Origin: Acinetobacter chengduensis
GTDB lineage: Bacteria; Pseudomonadota; Gammaproteobacteria; Pseudomonadales; Moraxellaceae
DNA: 64,000 nt
Reading direction: 5' to 3'
NCBI RefSeq assembly: GCF_003664645.1
Contig: NZ_RCHC01000010.1
Location: 1 to 64,000, forward strand
Part shown: positions 19,514 through 29,547 of the stretch, piece by piece
How positions within the stretch are numbered: the stretch's first letter is position 1
Layout: each line of letters opens with the position of its first letter
Program-made: the position numbers and the translations under genes
Notes under the pieces: generated by a model
The model's input: only the letters and a program-made list of their open reading frames with translations
Database searches by the model: none
Told to the model about the DNA's origin: nothing

Positions 19514-20452
19514 ATGAATAGTGCCCTGCAATACCAACCCTCGCCTTACACGCCATTTATGCATGAAACAAAAGTGGACTTGGGCAATGGCATTGAATTA
19601 CATGTCGAGGTTGGAGGCAATCCTGAACACCCCACACTATTATTAATTATGGGTTTGGGCGCACAAATGTTGTATTGGCCCGATTTTTTCTGCAAATCGC
19701 TGATTGATCAAGGCTACCGTATTATTCGCTATGATAATCGTGATATTGGACTTTCCTCAAAAGTTCGTCATAAAGGTCCACGTTTAAATACACTCAAACT
19801 GATGGGGCGATTTGCACTGGGTTTAAACAACCAAGGCTCACCTTATAATTTATATGACATGGCCAATGATGCTGCCTTATTAATTGAACGCTTAGGCTTA
19901 GATAAAGTTCATGTTATTGGTGCATCTATGGGGGGCATGATTGCGCAAATTTTAGCGGCGCAACATCCAGATAAAGTACAAAAACTTGGCCTGATGTTTA
20001 CCAGTAATAACCAGCCTTTATTACCACCACCCTTTCCAAAGCAACTATTTAGCTTAATTGGCAAGCCCGAATCTTCGGATGAAGAAGGCATTGTGAATCA
20101 CAGTCTAAAAGTTTTTAAAATTATTGGCTCCCCTGGATTTGTGAATCATTTAGAAGCAATTCAGACCGCTCGTAAGTTATATCAACGAAGTTATTATCCT
20201 GCGGGTGTACTTCAACAGTTTTTAGCAATATTATGTACAGGCTCCTTGCTTAAACTAGATCAACAGATCGATCACAAGACGCTGGTGGTTCATGGCTCTA
20301 AAGATCGCTTGTTACCCCCTAGCCATGGTAAGGCAGTTGCTAAAGCAATTTCTGGCGCAAAATTTGAATTAATTGATGGAATGGGGCATGATATCCCACC
20401 GCATTTTATTCCATATCTTAGCGGGTTATTTGCTGATCACTTTAAATCATAA
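19514..20452 (+). CDS. estB: Alpha/beta-fold esterase EstB
   Basis: The 312-residue hydrolase has nucleophile Ser138 in GASMGG, acid residue in HGSKDRLLPP and histidine in GMGHDIPP. No signal peptide is apparent, so it is probably cytoplasmic. In A. baylyi ADP1 an esterase gene estB occupies exactly this position between rubB and oxyR. AGGA eight bases before the ATG supports the start. It overlaps nothing and is 13 bp from oxyR. Confidence 0.9.
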   Translation: MNSALQYQPSPYTPFMHETKVDLGNGIELHVEVGGNPEHPTLLLIMGLGAQMLYWPDFFCKSLIDQGYRIIRYDNRDIGLSSKVRHKGPRLNTLKLMGRFALGLNNQGSPYNLYDMANDAALLIERLGLDKVHVIGASMGGMIAQILAAQHPDKVQKLGLMFTSNNQPLLPPPFPKQLFSLIGKPESSDEEGIVNHSLKVFKIIGSPGFVNHLEAIQTARKLYQRSYYPAGVLQQFLAILCTGSLLKLDQQIDHKTLVVHGSKDRLLPPSHGKAVAKAISGAKFELIDGMGHDIPPHFIPYLSGLFADHFKS

Positions 20453-20465
20453 ACACTAGGACACT

Positions 20466-21371
20466 ATGGCTGCATTACCATCTCTAAGACAGCTATCATA
20501 TCTTGTAACGCTGTCAGAAACGCTACATTTTACAGAGGCTGCGCGCCGTTCGTTCGTCACACAGTCTACCCTTTCTGGGGGTATCATGGAACTAGAGCGC
20601 CTACTTGGTGGTGTTCTGGTAGAACGTGACCGCCAAAATGTACGTTTAACGCCACTTGGTGAACAAGTTGTTGGTCGCGCGCGTGTTTTATTGGCTGATG
20701 CACAAGACTTAATGCGTTTAAGCCGTGAAATGAGCGAACCGCTTACTGGTGATCTGCACCTTGGGATTATTCCAACGATTGCACCTTTCATTCTTGCTCA
20801 ATTGCTGGATGAAGTGCACAAGCAATTGCCTAAAATCCAATTGCACTTGCATGAAGCACAAAGTGAAAAAATTGTTGAACGCTTAGAACACGGCAACCTC
20901 GATATGGTTGTTCTTGCTCTACCTTTTGACACACGTAGCTTAAAAGTTGCCGAAATTGCGAAAGAAAATCTATATTTGGTTTACCATAAAGCAGATCAAA
21001 ATGCTGCGCATGCGACCTCTTTAGATAACTTAGACCTTTCTCGCTTAATGCTTTTAGAAGAAGGCCACTGCCTACGTGATCATGCACTCAGTGCATGCCC
21101 AATTGGCGAACGTAAAAATGACCATCGCTTAAAAGCAAGCTCATTGCCAACTTTGGTTGAAATGGTCTCTGCAAATCTTGGTTTCACCTTGTTGCCAGAA
21201 ATTGCGCTTCACACCAATATGATTAAAGCCAACCCAGATTTGGTTATCAAACCAATTGAAGCTGGCCCAAGCCGTACTTTGGCTTTAGTGACCCGTAAAA
21301 GTACACCACTACAAAGCGAGTTTGATGTGCTACTTCAAATTTTGCAAAAGATTACGAATAACTTACACTGA
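20466..21371 (+). CDS. oxyR: Hydrogen-peroxide-sensing LysR regulator OxyR
   Basis: The 301-residue protein has a winged-helix DNA-binding domain at residues 1-60 and a LysR substrate-type domain. The redox cysteines are Cys202 (EEGHCLRDHA) and Cys211 (ACPIGE). They are nine residues apart, like E. coli C199/C208, so disulfide sensing should be intact. It is the last gene of the rubAB-estB-oxyR operon and ends in a strong terminator. Confidence 0.94.
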   Translation: MAALPSLRQLSYLVTLSETLHFTEAARRSFVTQSTLSGGIMELERLLGGVLVERDRQNVRLTPLGEQVVGRARVLLADAQDLMRLSREMSEPLTGDLHLGIIPTIAPFILAQLLDEVHKQLPKIQLHLHEAQSEKIVERLEHGNLDMVVLALPFDTRSLKVAEIAKENLYLVYHKADQNAAHATSLDNLDLSRLMLLEEGHCLRDHALSACPIGERKNDHRLKASSLPTLVEMVSANLGFTLLPEIALHTNMIKANPDLVIKPIEAGPSRTLALVTRKSTPLQSEFDVLLQILQKITNNLH

Positions 21372-21405
21372 GTTTAGCTTTAAACTTTCGTTCAAGTTAT
21401 TAAAG

Positions 21406-21465
21406 ACCTGAGCCGTATAGCCCTTCCCCTGTCAACAGTAAAGGTGCTATACACTCAGGTTTTTT
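21406..21465 (+). terminator. Terminator of the rubAB-estB-oxyR operon
   Basis: A long interrupted stem pairs ACCTGAG/CTCAGGT and TATAGC/GCTATA. The hairpin is followed by six Ts, 34 bp after oxyR. Confidence 0.8.
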
Positions 21466-21746
21466 ATATTCTTAGATTAGCATTTAAAGATACTAAATCA
21501 GTTTTGACTAAGTCCCACACTCGGCCATACAGATAAACATGAATGCAAAAGACATTCAATTTCGCTTATCGTGACATAGATTTTATTGCTTAAAATTTTG
21601 ACCCAATCTTTATGACCAAGCTAATGAGTAGTTGAACGTCATAATCCAATTTTAGATCACGCTGATCCTTCGGTATTCAATATATGATTTATCCAATGAA
21701 GTACTCGGGATAGGAGCTGTATTTCATTTGCATAATAGTAGAAAAG

Positions 21747-21876
21747 AAAAAAGGGCAAACCAAAACGGTTGCCCTAAATAAGGTAAGACGTAAATGAAAT
21801 CTCATTTACTTCCTTTAGAAATCTTCTCACTAGCCAGATCAGTTTGAAGATGTGTTTATCTTAAGTTCAGACGGCG
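21747..21876 (-). ncRNA. Candidate small RNA with orphan terminator
   Basis: On the minus strand a 9-bp hairpin with one bulged base (21752-21761 with 21767-21775) is followed by six Ts, an intrinsic terminator with no gene upstream. Just 5' of it is a perfect 8-bp hairpin (21790-21797 with 21802-21809). A possible promoter is TTGCAA at 21906-21911 and GATAGT at 21883-21888 with 17-bp spacing. An AGGA-ATG pair (ATG at 21805) could start a 38-codon frame, but it runs through the terminator. The alternative is a leader or remnant of a lost gene. Confidence 0.35.
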
Positions 21877-21969
21877 TGATTGACTATCCCTATTTTTGGG
21901 TATTTTTGCAAAGAAATATTGTTTTATTGATAATTTTTTCTTCAAATATCATCAAGATGGCCTATTTTT

Positions 21970-21985
21970 AGTGACAAACATCACA
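21970..21985. promoter_or_regulatory. CRP/Vfr-type palindrome
   Basis: AGTGACAAACATCACA matches TGTGA-N6-TCACA with one mismatch. It lies about 100 bp upstream of the inferred start of the minus-strand candidate sRNA and far (425 bp) from the plus-strand gene at 22410. Confidence 0.35.
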
Positions 21986-22409
21986 CTTTTCATTTTTAGA
22001 AATTATTCCAAACGTTAAATTTTCTCTCCATCATTTAACCCTCGGCATTCACTCCAACTTCAATTGGGTTAAAGCAAACATAGAAATTTAATATACCTCT
22101 ATATATTAAATTAATGTATAACTTTTAGAGTCATAAAAATCTAAATACCGATATTATTTTATAATGAAAATTAACATAAAAATAACCGTAATAGATATTA
22201 TTCACATAAAGAAAAAGATTTTAAAACAATATTAACATAACTTTAAAAATTAAAAATACCAATTATTCAACAAGTACTTAAATATAACTCACCTTAAAAA
22301 TCACCATTTCTAGGTATATGCGAAGCATTATTTTTAGGGCACAGTAGGTCAATATAAAAATATTGAAATACAAATTTTAATTCACGAGTATTTTATTTAG
22401 AGCGATTTA

Positions 22410-23048
22410 ATGGTTTCAATTCTAAGTTTACCGGTCCCTGTATTGATTATTCATCAATACTCGAATATACCGCATACGCACATACATGAAATACTGGTGA
22501 ACTTCGGATATCCTGAAGATGTTATTTTGCACACTTCAGATTTAAGTCAGGCGACTCAGTTCATTGAACAGCATTTACCTAACTTAATTTTATGTGCTGT
22601 CGAAGACTTTGATGATTTAGTTTTTTTACAATCTACACAAAAAATCCATCCTGAAGCGCATCTCATTAGCTTACATTCATCTCTTGAATGCGAAGATATT
22701 TTGATAGCACTCAAGTCAGGTGCACATACATATTTGCTCAATAGTAGCGAAGCTGAACAACTTGCTGAGCATATTCGTATTATTTTACGTGGAGGCGCAA
22801 TTTTACATCCTCAACTGGCAAATTATCTGTTAAATGCCCATTTAACATCGCCTGCTCAAATCGCGCATACACACTCAACAGCTCTTGCTGTTTCCCCCAT
22901 TCCATATTCACCTATTGAAATTCAAATTTTGCAACAGTTTGCGCATGCACAGACGCTTGAACAAACTGCAATGCTCCTCCAACTTTCAACAGTACAAGTG
23001 AGTAATTTGGTTAAACAAATCTTGCGTAAGGTTGCTTTACATGATTAA
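22410..23048 (+). CDS. LuxR/NarL-like regulator with degenerate receiver domain
   Basis: The 212-residue protein has the shape of a NarL-type response regulator. The receiver-like part (about 10-130) has LILCAVEDF where the phospho-acceptor Asp is normally found, placing Ala63 at that site. The N-terminal acidic pair is also missing and the conserved Lys is replaced near YLLNSSEAE. The C-terminal part (about 167-208) keeps a LuxR-type helix-turn-helix pattern ending in VSNLVKQILRKVAL. It is probably phosphorylation-independent. No kinase is adjacent. Target genes are unknown. Confidence 0.7.
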   Translation: MVSILSLPVPVLIIHQYSNIPHTHIHEILVNFGYPEDVILHTSDLSQATQFIEQHLPNLILCAVEDFDDLVFLQSTQKIHPEAHLISLHSSLECEDILIALKSGAHTYLLNSSEAEQLAEHIRIILRGGAILHPQLANYLLNAHLTSPAQIAHTHSTALAVSPIPYSPIEIQILQQFAHAQTLEQTAMLLQLSTVQVSNLVKQILRKVALHD

Positions 23049-23116
23049 TAAAATCCAATACTAGCCTTTGTTTGGATCTCAATGGCTTTTAGTGTTCAAA
23101 TTTAAATACACTGCAT

Positions 23117-23144
23117 AAAAAAGCCTGATGCAAAGCATCAGGCT
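23117..23144 (-). terminator. Intrinsic terminator of ppk1
   Basis: A perfect 10-bp stem (23122-23131 with 23135-23144) closes over AAA. It is followed on the minus strand by six Ts. Confidence 0.85.
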
Positions 23145-23181
23145 GATCTATTCAAACCACTTAACAATGATTTAATCGCAT

Positions 23182-25263
23182 TTACTTAATCGCGTTTAAA
23201 AGCTCACGCTGTGCATTGTGCAAGGTTTCCGTTTCATTGGCCTGTACACGCACCCACTCACCATTGCCTTGCAATAACCATGCTTGTTGGTTCTCTTTTA
23301 AATAGTTCAACAAACCTTGCTGATAGATTCGTTTTTTCAAGGCTGGATCTTCAATTGGGAAACAAGCTTCCACGCGATTGAATAAGTTACGATCCATCCA
23401 ATCTGCACTCGATGCGTAAATACGCGCATCGCCATTGTTGCTAAAATAGTAAACCCGCGTATGTTCTAAAAAGCGTCCTACAATCGAACGTACACGAATA
23501 TTTTCCGACAAGCCCGGCAAGCCTGGACGTAAGCAACAGATCGAACGAATAATCAAATCAATTTGCACACCAGCTTGAGACGCTTCATATAACTTATTGA
23601 TTAACTGTACTTCAGTCAGCGCATTCACTTTGACAATAATTTGGGCAGGTTTACCTGCTTTTGCATTGGCAATTTCATCATCAATAAAATTAACCAATTG
23701 AGCATGTAAGGTAAATGGCGCATGTAATAGCTTTTTCAGCTTCGCCATTTTGCCCATACCGGTCAGTTCTTGGAAAATACGATGAACATCTTCACAGAGC
23801 TCTTTATCGGTAGTAAGTAAGCCATAATCGGTATAAATACGTGCATTTCCTGCATGGTAGTTACCCGTACCCAAATGTACATAACGCACTAGTTTATTAT
23901 TTTCGCGGCGTACCACTAAAATCATTTTGGCATGCGTTTTATAGCCCACGATGCCATACACCACGACAGCGCCAGCTTCTTGCAATACATTAGCAACAGC
24001 AATATTCGACTCTTCATCAAAACGTGCACGTAGCTCAATCACCGCTGTGACTTCTTTACCATTACGTGCCGCTTCAGCCAGCACTTGTACAATTTCCGAG
24101 TCTGCGCCACTGCGATATAGCGTCTGTTTGATTGCCAGTACTTGCGGATCACGCGCAGCTTCACGGAGCAAATTAATGACAGGTGCAAAAGATTCAAATG
24201 GATGATGGAGCAGAATATCTTGCTTTTGCATCGCACTGAAAATATTTTCAGATTTTTTCAGCACCTTTGGAATAATAGGTGTATGTGACTCATAGCGTAA
24301 ATGCGGACGTTTAAAGTTCGATAGCAAACGTGCTAAGTTGACTGGACCATCCACTTTGTACAGCTGTTCGTTATCTAAATCAAATTCGTCTAACAAATAG
24401 TTATAAATATGTTCTGGGCAGTTTTCAGTCACTTCTAAGCGAACAGCACGACCAAAACGACGCGAAGAAAGCTCGCCTTTTAAAGCTTTTGCTAAATCTT
24501 CGACATCTTCATTTAAAGCTAAGTCCGCATTTCGTGTCACACGGAATTGATAACAACCTGTTGCCGTCATCCCTGGGAATAAATCAGATACATGCTCATG
24601 AATAATTGCAGATAACATCACATGATGTTCTTTACCACCTGTCAATTCATCAGGTAAACGAACTACGCGTGGCAATGAACGTGGCGCTGGCACAACAGCT
24701 AAATCAATTTGACGGCCAAAGGCATCTTTGCCTTCCAAGGTCACAATAAAGTTTAAGCTTTTGTTGACTAAGCGTGGAAACGGATGCGCAGGGTCAAGGC
24801 TAATTGGCGTAAGGACTGGTGCAACTTGCTCTTGGAAATACTTTTTCACCCATGCAGATTGTGCAGGTGTCAGCTCACCACGGCGCAAGAAGCAAATATC
24901 TTCTTCACGTAGTTTAGGCAAAATTTCTTCATTTAAAATACGGTATTGGCGTTCAATAGCAGCATGTGCAGTCACAGAAATTTGATCGAGCACTTGTTTG
25001 GGTGTCAATCCATCCGGCGTATGGCTCTCGTTGCCTAGGTCTAATTGTTCCATCATGCCTGCAACACGGATTTCAAAAAACTCATCCAAATTGCGTGAAA
25101 AGATCAACAAAAAGTTCATTCGTTCCAATAAAGGATGCAATGGATCGACGGCTTGTTCCAAGACGCGCAAATGAAAATCTAGAATTGACAGCTCACGGTT
25201 AATGTAGCGATCGTTATAAGTATATTCAGGTTTTACAAGTCCTGTATCCGCTGCCGTATTCAT
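23182..25263 (-). CDS. ppk1: Polyphosphate kinase 1
   Basis: The 693-residue enzyme builds polyphosphate from ATP, for stress survival and phosphate storage. The N-terminal domain contains [17 protein letters not shown], and the catalytic phospho-histidine lies in the KTHAKMILV segment. The later RSICCLRPG block is also typical. Length is close to the E. coli enzyme (688). I use the ATG at 25263, with AGGG five bases upstream; a TTG five codons earlier is possible. The Pho-linked PiT transporter gene is elsewhere in the window (41.6 kb). Confidence 0.95.
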   Translation of the reverse strand: MNTAADTGLVKPEYTYNDRYINRELSILDFHLRVLEQAVDPLHPLLERMNFLLIFSRNLDEFFEIRVAGMMEQLDLGNESHTPDGLTPKQVLDQISVTAHAAIERQYRILNEEILPKLREEDICFLRRGELTPAQSAWVKKYFQEQVAPVLTPISLDPAHPFPRLVNKSLNFIVTLEGKDAFGRQIDLAVVPAPRSLPRVVRLPDELTGGKEHHVMLSAIIHEHVSDLFPGMTATGCYQFRVTRNADLALNEDVEDLAKALKGELSSRRFGRAVRLEVTENCPEHIYNYLLDEFDLDNEQLYKVDGPVNLARLLSNFKRPHLRYESHTPIIPKVLKKSENIFSAMQKQDILLHHPFESFAPVINLLREAARDPQVLAIKQTLYRSGADSEIVQVLAEAARNGKEVTAVIELRARFDEESNIAVANVLQEAGAVVVYGIVGYKTHAKMILVVRRENNKLVRYVHLGTGNYHAGNARIYTDYGLLTTDKELCEDVHRIFQELTGMGKMAKLKKLLHAPFTLHAQLVNFIDDEIANAKAGKPAQIIVKVNALTEVQLINKLYEASQAGVQIDLIIRSICCLRPGLPGLSENIRVRSIVGRFLEHTRVYYFSNNGDARIYASSADWMDRNLFNRVEACFPIEDPALKKRIYQQGLLNYLKENQQAWLLQGNGEWVRVQANETETLHNAQRELLNAIK

Positions 25264-25332
25264 ATCTGCCCTACTCAAATGCTTAATTCACTGGCTGTAA
25301 TTTAGTATGCTTCAAATTTGTGACAATTTCAT

Positions 25333-25362
25333 AAAAAAAGCCGATTTTACTCAGCTTTTTTT
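25333..25362 (-). terminator. Intrinsic terminator of mtgA
   Basis: A short GC core flanked by A and T runs (25333-25344 with 25351-25362) forms a stem with a G-U pair on the minus strand. A long T run follows. Confidence 0.7.
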
Positions 25363-25377
25363 TCATTTTTTAATCCA

Positions 25378-26052
25378 TTAAGGAATATGACTATAACGCA
25401 TATATTTCAAAATCAGCCCTTTGCGATATTTCAATTTACGGTCATCGCGGTGATCTTGATAATATTTAGGATTGGGCAAGATGGCCGCTAAAAATGCTGC
25501 TTGTTCGCGACTTAAACTCCGTGAGCTTTTACCAAAGTAATGCTGCGTGGCCGCTTCTACCCCATAAATATGATCCCCAAACTCAACCGAGTTTAAGTAC
25601 ACTTCTAAAATACGCTCTTTTGACCACATGCGTTCCATCATCCATGTTGCGACAGCTTCTTGGCCTTTACGAATAAAAGAGCGTTTATTATATAAAAATA
25701 GATTTTTCGCCAATTGCTGTGAAATGGTTGAACCACCAGCAACGACCTTTCCTTTGTCCTTATTGCGTTCCATGGCAAATTGCATGCCCGCCCAATCAAA
25801 ACCATTATGCTGTAAAAATTTACCATCTTCTGCCGCTACAACTGCGTGTTTCATATAATCACTGATCTGATCATAGTCACGCCATTCGTGCTGAATAGGT
25901 TTAGATGTGCTAGACCAATAATCCAAACGCATCATCATGGTAGTGTCAACTGGATTGGTACGCCACCAAACTAAACTTGAGAAAATCCAAAGCTGAATGA
26001 GGAGCACCACACTGACTAGAATTAACAAAGATCGGACAATAAAGGCTTTCAT
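25378..26052 (-). CDS. mtgA: Monofunctional peptidoglycan glycosyltransferase
   Basis: The 224-residue membrane-anchored enzyme polymerises lipid II glycan strands. There is one N-terminal membrane segment (about 7-30). GT51 motifs follow: [14 protein letters not shown] with the catalytic Glu, [28 protein letters not shown] and [10 protein letters not shown]. No transpeptidase domain is present, as expected for MtgA. Confidence 0.95.
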   Translation of the reverse strand: MKAFIVRSLLILVSVVLLIQLWIFSSLVWWRTNPVDTTMMMRLDYWSSTSKPIQHEWRDYDQISDYMKHAVVAAEDGKFLQHNGFDWAGMQFAMERNKDKGKVVAGGSTISQQLAKNLFLYNKRSFIRKGQEAVATWMMERMWSKERILEVYLNSVEFGDHIYGVEAATQHYFGKSSRSLSREQAAFLAAILPNPKYYQDHRDDRKLKYRKGLILKYMRYSHIP

Positions 26053-26130
26053 GTCAGTTTGTTGCTCCTGAATCTCACTATTTTCGTGTTAAGCTTATTT
26101 TTAAACGAATAATCACAGCAAAAGAATAGC

Positions 26131-26961
26131 ATGCCTGAATACGCGCCTCCTAAAATCCATCGCAACAAAACCGACCTGCAATTATGGTGGTTTACTGCTC
26201 TGCTGATTGCCATCAATGTCTGTTTATTTGCTTGGCAAGTTTTACATGGCATGAACATTACGAGCCCAAGTACAGCGGACGCTATTCGTTGGGGTGCTGA
26301 TTATGCACCTTTAAGTTATTTAGAGGAACCCATCCGCTTATTTACCAGCATGTTTTTTCATTTTGGCCTGATTCACCTCGCCCTCAATATGTGGGCTTTA
26401 TATATCTTCGGCAATATTGCAGAACAAATGTTAGGGCGCGCTTATTATATTGGCTTGTATCTATTGGCTGGTTTAAGTGGCTCTTTGCTCAGTGGCTATG
26501 TCACAATCCGTGACTCTTATGAACTTTTACAAATAGGCACGGCCAACGCAAGCTTAATGCCAAGTGTCGGTGCTGGTGCATCAGGTGCAGTCATGGGCTT
26601 AGGTGCTACTCTGACTGTAATTTCACTATTTCCAAACTTGCCTCATCAGCGTTTTTTATTGGATAAAAAAACCTTGCTCATGGTGATGGGCATTAACTTA
26701 GCCATGGGTTTTAGCATTAGTGGGATTAATAATGCAGCGCATATTGGTGGCATGTTGATGGGTGGCTTTTTAGCGCTAGCATGGTATTGGGGTGAAAAAA
26801 TCCAACGCCCTCGCCTAATTCAATGGATTGCACTGATTGCAGGAGCCATCATTTGTTGGGCGGTTTATCAGTACTGCCTGATCAAAGTGGCGGCAATTGC
26901 GCCGTTTTGGCATGAGCTGGTGCAATGGATGACGCAATCTTTACAACAGCCACAGGCTTAA
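26131..26961 (+). CDS. Rhomboid-family intramembrane serine protease (first of two)
   Basis: The 276-residue protein has about seven membrane segments. The catalytic dyad is Ser151 (GAGASGAVMG) and His204 (NNAAHIGGMLMG), and the HxxxN block IHLALN lies at 81-86. It should cleave membrane proteins within the bilayer. The substrate is unknown. It is transcribed divergently from mtgA with only 78 bp between start codons. Confidence 0.92.
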   Translation: MPEYAPPKIHRNKTDLQLWWFTALLIAINVCLFAWQVLHGMNITSPSTADAIRWGADYAPLSYLEEPIRLFTSMFFHFGLIHLALNMWALYIFGNIAEQMLGRAYYIGLYLLAGLSGSLLSGYVTIRDSYELLQIGTANASLMPSVGAGASGAVMGLGATLTVISLFPNLPHQRFLLDKKTLLMVMGINLAMGFSISGINNAAHIGGMLMGGFLALAWYWGEKIQRPRLIQWIALIAGAIICWAVYQYCLIKVAAIAPFWHELVQWMTQSLQQPQA

Positions 26962-26991
26962 AACCCTATCTCTGTCAAAAGCATATTTTCA

Positions 26992-27031
26992 AAAATGAAG
27001 CCCAAGTGATCACTCACTTGGGCTTCATTTT
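26992..27031. terminator. Bidirectional terminator between rhomboid and ybbP-like genes
   Basis: A perfect 18-bp stem (26992-27009 with 27014-27031) with a 4-nt loop has A/T flanks on both sides. It lies between convergent genes and is one of the longest perfect stems in the window. Confidence 0.85.
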
Positions 27032-27064
27032 GATGAGCTTAAACTCAACTACTTAGCACTGCTA

Positions 27065-29545
27065 TTAATTCAACTCTCTTAAGCTTTTTAAAGGTGGGAT
27101 GTCACTTAAATAGCTCAATCGATAGCGTCCAATCAGCATACATAATAACGTCATACACAGCGGTAAAATCCACCAAATTTCCCAATGAGCTTGTACTACC
27201 AGCTCCATTTTATAACTGGCAATCGCACTAATAACTTCGGCAAAAAAGCATGAAACCACACCCGCAATAAAGCCCATAAAGCCTATTTCTAAGCTCAGCA
27301 TGCGTTTCAGTTTTTGTTTAGAGCTACCAAATGAACGTAACAATGCCACTTCACGCTTACGTTCATCCATCAATAAATTTAAGCAGGCAATCAGAACCAA
27401 TATGCCTGACAGTGCAACGAGCATGGCCAAGATACTTATAATTTGAACCAACAAACCGACAATGCGCTTTACTTCATCGAGTACCAAACTGACATCGATA
27501 AATACTGTATTGGAGAACTGCTGAATTATGTCAATCAATAGATGCTTTTGTTCGGGTGGCACATAAAAGCTCGCCAAATAACTTCCCGCATTTTCATCCA
27601 TCGTTTTTGGCGAAAAAATAAAAAAGAAGTTCGGACTAAAACTCTCCCATTCCACGCTTCGCAAGTTAATCACTGTCGCCTGTAAAACACCTTCAGGTAA
27701 GCTAAAAGTGAGTCGATCACCAATTTGAATGCCAAGCTCAGTCGCCGTTTTTGCTTCCACAGACACTTGATGAGATTGGCTAAATTGCGTCGCACCACTC
27801 ACAATAATGTTATCACTTGGAAATGTCTTGGCTTGAGTCAAATTCAGCTCACGGCGCAATGAATTATTGTGTTGTACCAATTGAGTCGCAAAAGGTTGAT
27901 CATTTTTAGCCACCAAGCGCCCGCGCACATTTGGGTATAGTGGTGTGCCCTTCCAGCCATGTTGGTCCAGCTGTTGCTGAAATGCATCTTTCTCAAACGG
28001 AGGTAAACCATATACAAATTGGTTAGGCGTACCTTCTGGCAATTGCTGTTGCCAGCGCTCAAGTAAATCTGTTCGCAATACCGCCAGTACCGTAATTAAA
28101 CTCAGCCCCAGCGCCAAGGCGGTAATTTGGAATGCGGTCTGATACGGCGTTCGGACGTATGCGGACACCCCATTTTTGAGCTGTCGAATCAGTTTGAGTA
28201 ATAGCCAAATCAAGCTATATAGCACAGCGCATAGCCCTAAAATCGCGCCCATCACCCATGCGCTAAGTACAATATTTTCAGTCAAAATTACACTAAAAAT
28301 CATTAAACTCAGTACGCCAGAGATAAGCACCCAAAGCATTGACTGCACGGACTTTTCTTGCTGGCGAATCACGCGTATAGGTGGTGTATTAAGCAATTGC
28401 CAAAGTTGAGGTAACACAAAACCCAACAATACTGTGGCGCTGGTGACTAAGGCAATTGGCAATGGCCCCGAAAGCATAGCAAAGGCAGAGAAAGGAACAC
28501 TTAATTGTGGTATCAACTGCATCATCAGTTGCAATAAGCCATAGCCCAGCGCGACACCAACACTAGTACCAAAGCACATGGCCAGAGCAAAAACGACCAA
28601 CAACAATAATAGGTAGGTTTTAAAAATCTGAAGCTTTGAAGCCCCCATACAACGCAACAAAGCAATATGATCTTGATTTTGCAATATATAACGCTGGCTA
28701 CTTAGGGCAATTGCAATACCACATAGCAAAATAGTTAAAATATTGGCCAGTTGTAAAAATGTATCTAAATTTGCAATGGACTTCATTAAGCGTGTATTGC
28801 CTTCACTGGCATTTCTTAAGCGAAGTCCGGCTTGCTGTTCATCTTCAGCTTGTGCGACTTGTGCAGATTGAGGCTTTTGCTGATTTTTAAATTGTTTAAA
28901 GTCCTGTTCATATTGCTGTATGGCCTTAGACTCACCAGCCAATAACACCCGATAATCAATACGACTGCCCGTTTGAATGGCATTAGTTTTAGCGATATCT
29001 TGCTGTGCAATCATCACCGTTGGTGAAAAACCACTAAAGCCTAATTCCTGATTCGAATCATGCACAATTTTGCCCGTGACTCGAAATTCACCATCTGCAA
29101 TATCAACACGATCCCCCACCCGAACCTTAAGCAAGTCCATGGCACGTTGACTTAACCAAACTTCACCCGACTGCAATTTCTGAACCTTAGGCTCAATCCT
29201 AAGTTCACCACGCAGTGGAAAGTTCGCTTGTATGGCTTTGACATTCACCATCACAAACTGCTCATCTGTATGAGCCATTGAACTAAAAACTGTTACTTCA
29301 GACTGCTTTAAGCCCAACTGCTTTGCTTGCTCCCGCCAGTTGGGGGGTATTGGCTGAGTATCATTCAGCACCAAATCACCTGCCAGCATTTCAGCAGCTT
29401 GCAAAGCCACCGCATGTTGTATTTGCTCATTGCTAAACTTAAGTGCCGTCGTAGCACTAATGGCCAAAGTTAAGGCAATAATGAGTAAATACACCCCAGT
29501 GGTTTGAAAGCTCTGTCTCAATAAAGGACTAAATAATGCATTCAT
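27065..29545 (-). CDS. ABC transporter permease, FtsX family (YbbP-like)
   Basis: The 826-residue protein has an N-terminal membrane segment, a large periplasmic MacB-like domain, and two FtsX-type bundles of membrane segments (about residues 255-390 and 690-800), plus a middle group. Length resembles E. coli YbbP (804). Its start follows the stop of the ATPase gene by only two bases, so translation is probably coupled. The complex is likely a mechanotransmission or lipid-handling ABC system rather than a classic importer; its substrate is not established. Confidence 0.88.
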   Translation of the reverse strand: MNALFSPLLRQSFQTTGVYLLIIALTLAISATTALKFSNEQIQHAVALQAAEMLAGDLVLNDTQPIPPNWREQAKQLGLKQSEVTVFSSMAHTDEQFVMVNVKAIQANFPLRGELRIEPKVQKLQSGEVWLSQRAMDLLKVRVGDRVDIADGEFRVTGKIVHDSNQELGFSGFSPTVMIAQQDIAKTNAIQTGSRIDYRVLLAGESKAIQQYEQDFKQFKNQQKPQSAQVAQAEDEQQAGLRLRNASEGNTRLMKSIANLDTFLQLANILTILLCGIAIALSSQRYILQNQDHIALLRCMGASKLQIFKTYLLLLLVVFALAMCFGTSVGVALGYGLLQLMMQLIPQLSVPFSAFAMLSGPLPIALVTSATVLLGFVLPQLWQLLNTPPIRVIRQQEKSVQSMLWVLISGVLSLMIFSVILTENIVLSAWVMGAILGLCAVLYSLIWLLLKLIRQLKNGVSAYVRTPYQTAFQITALALGLSLITVLAVLRTDLLERWQQQLPEGTPNQFVYGLPPFEKDAFQQQLDQHGWKGTPLYPNVRGRLVAKNDQPFATQLVQHNNSLRRELNLTQAKTFPSDNIIVSGATQFSQSHQVSVEAKTATELGIQIGDRLTFSLPEGVLQATVINLRSVEWESFSPNFFFIFSPKTMDENAGSYLASFYVPPEQKHLLIDIIQQFSNTVFIDVSLVLDEVKRIVGLLVQIISILAMLVALSGILVLIACLNLLMDERKREVALLRSFGSSKQKLKRMLSLEIGFMGFIAGVVSCFFAEVISAIASYKMELVVQAHWEIWWILPLCMTLLCMLIGRYRLSYLSDIPPLKSLRELN

Positions 29546-29547
29546 CT

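Larger units (their letters stand above)
21466..22409. other. Long intergenic region (944 bp) with no protein-coding gene
   Basis: The segment is very AT-rich, especially 22080-22400, and no convincing reading frame exists. Its main content is an orphan minus-strand terminator and candidate small RNA at 21747-21876 and a CRP-like palindrome at 21970-21985. The part nearest 22410 presumably carries the promoter of the regulator gene. Confidence 0.55.

Noticed and set aside
21689-21805. 38-codon minus-strand frame with AGGA before its ATG
   Set aside because: It runs through a strong terminator hairpin, so full translation is unlikely; kept only as a note in the sRNA candidate.
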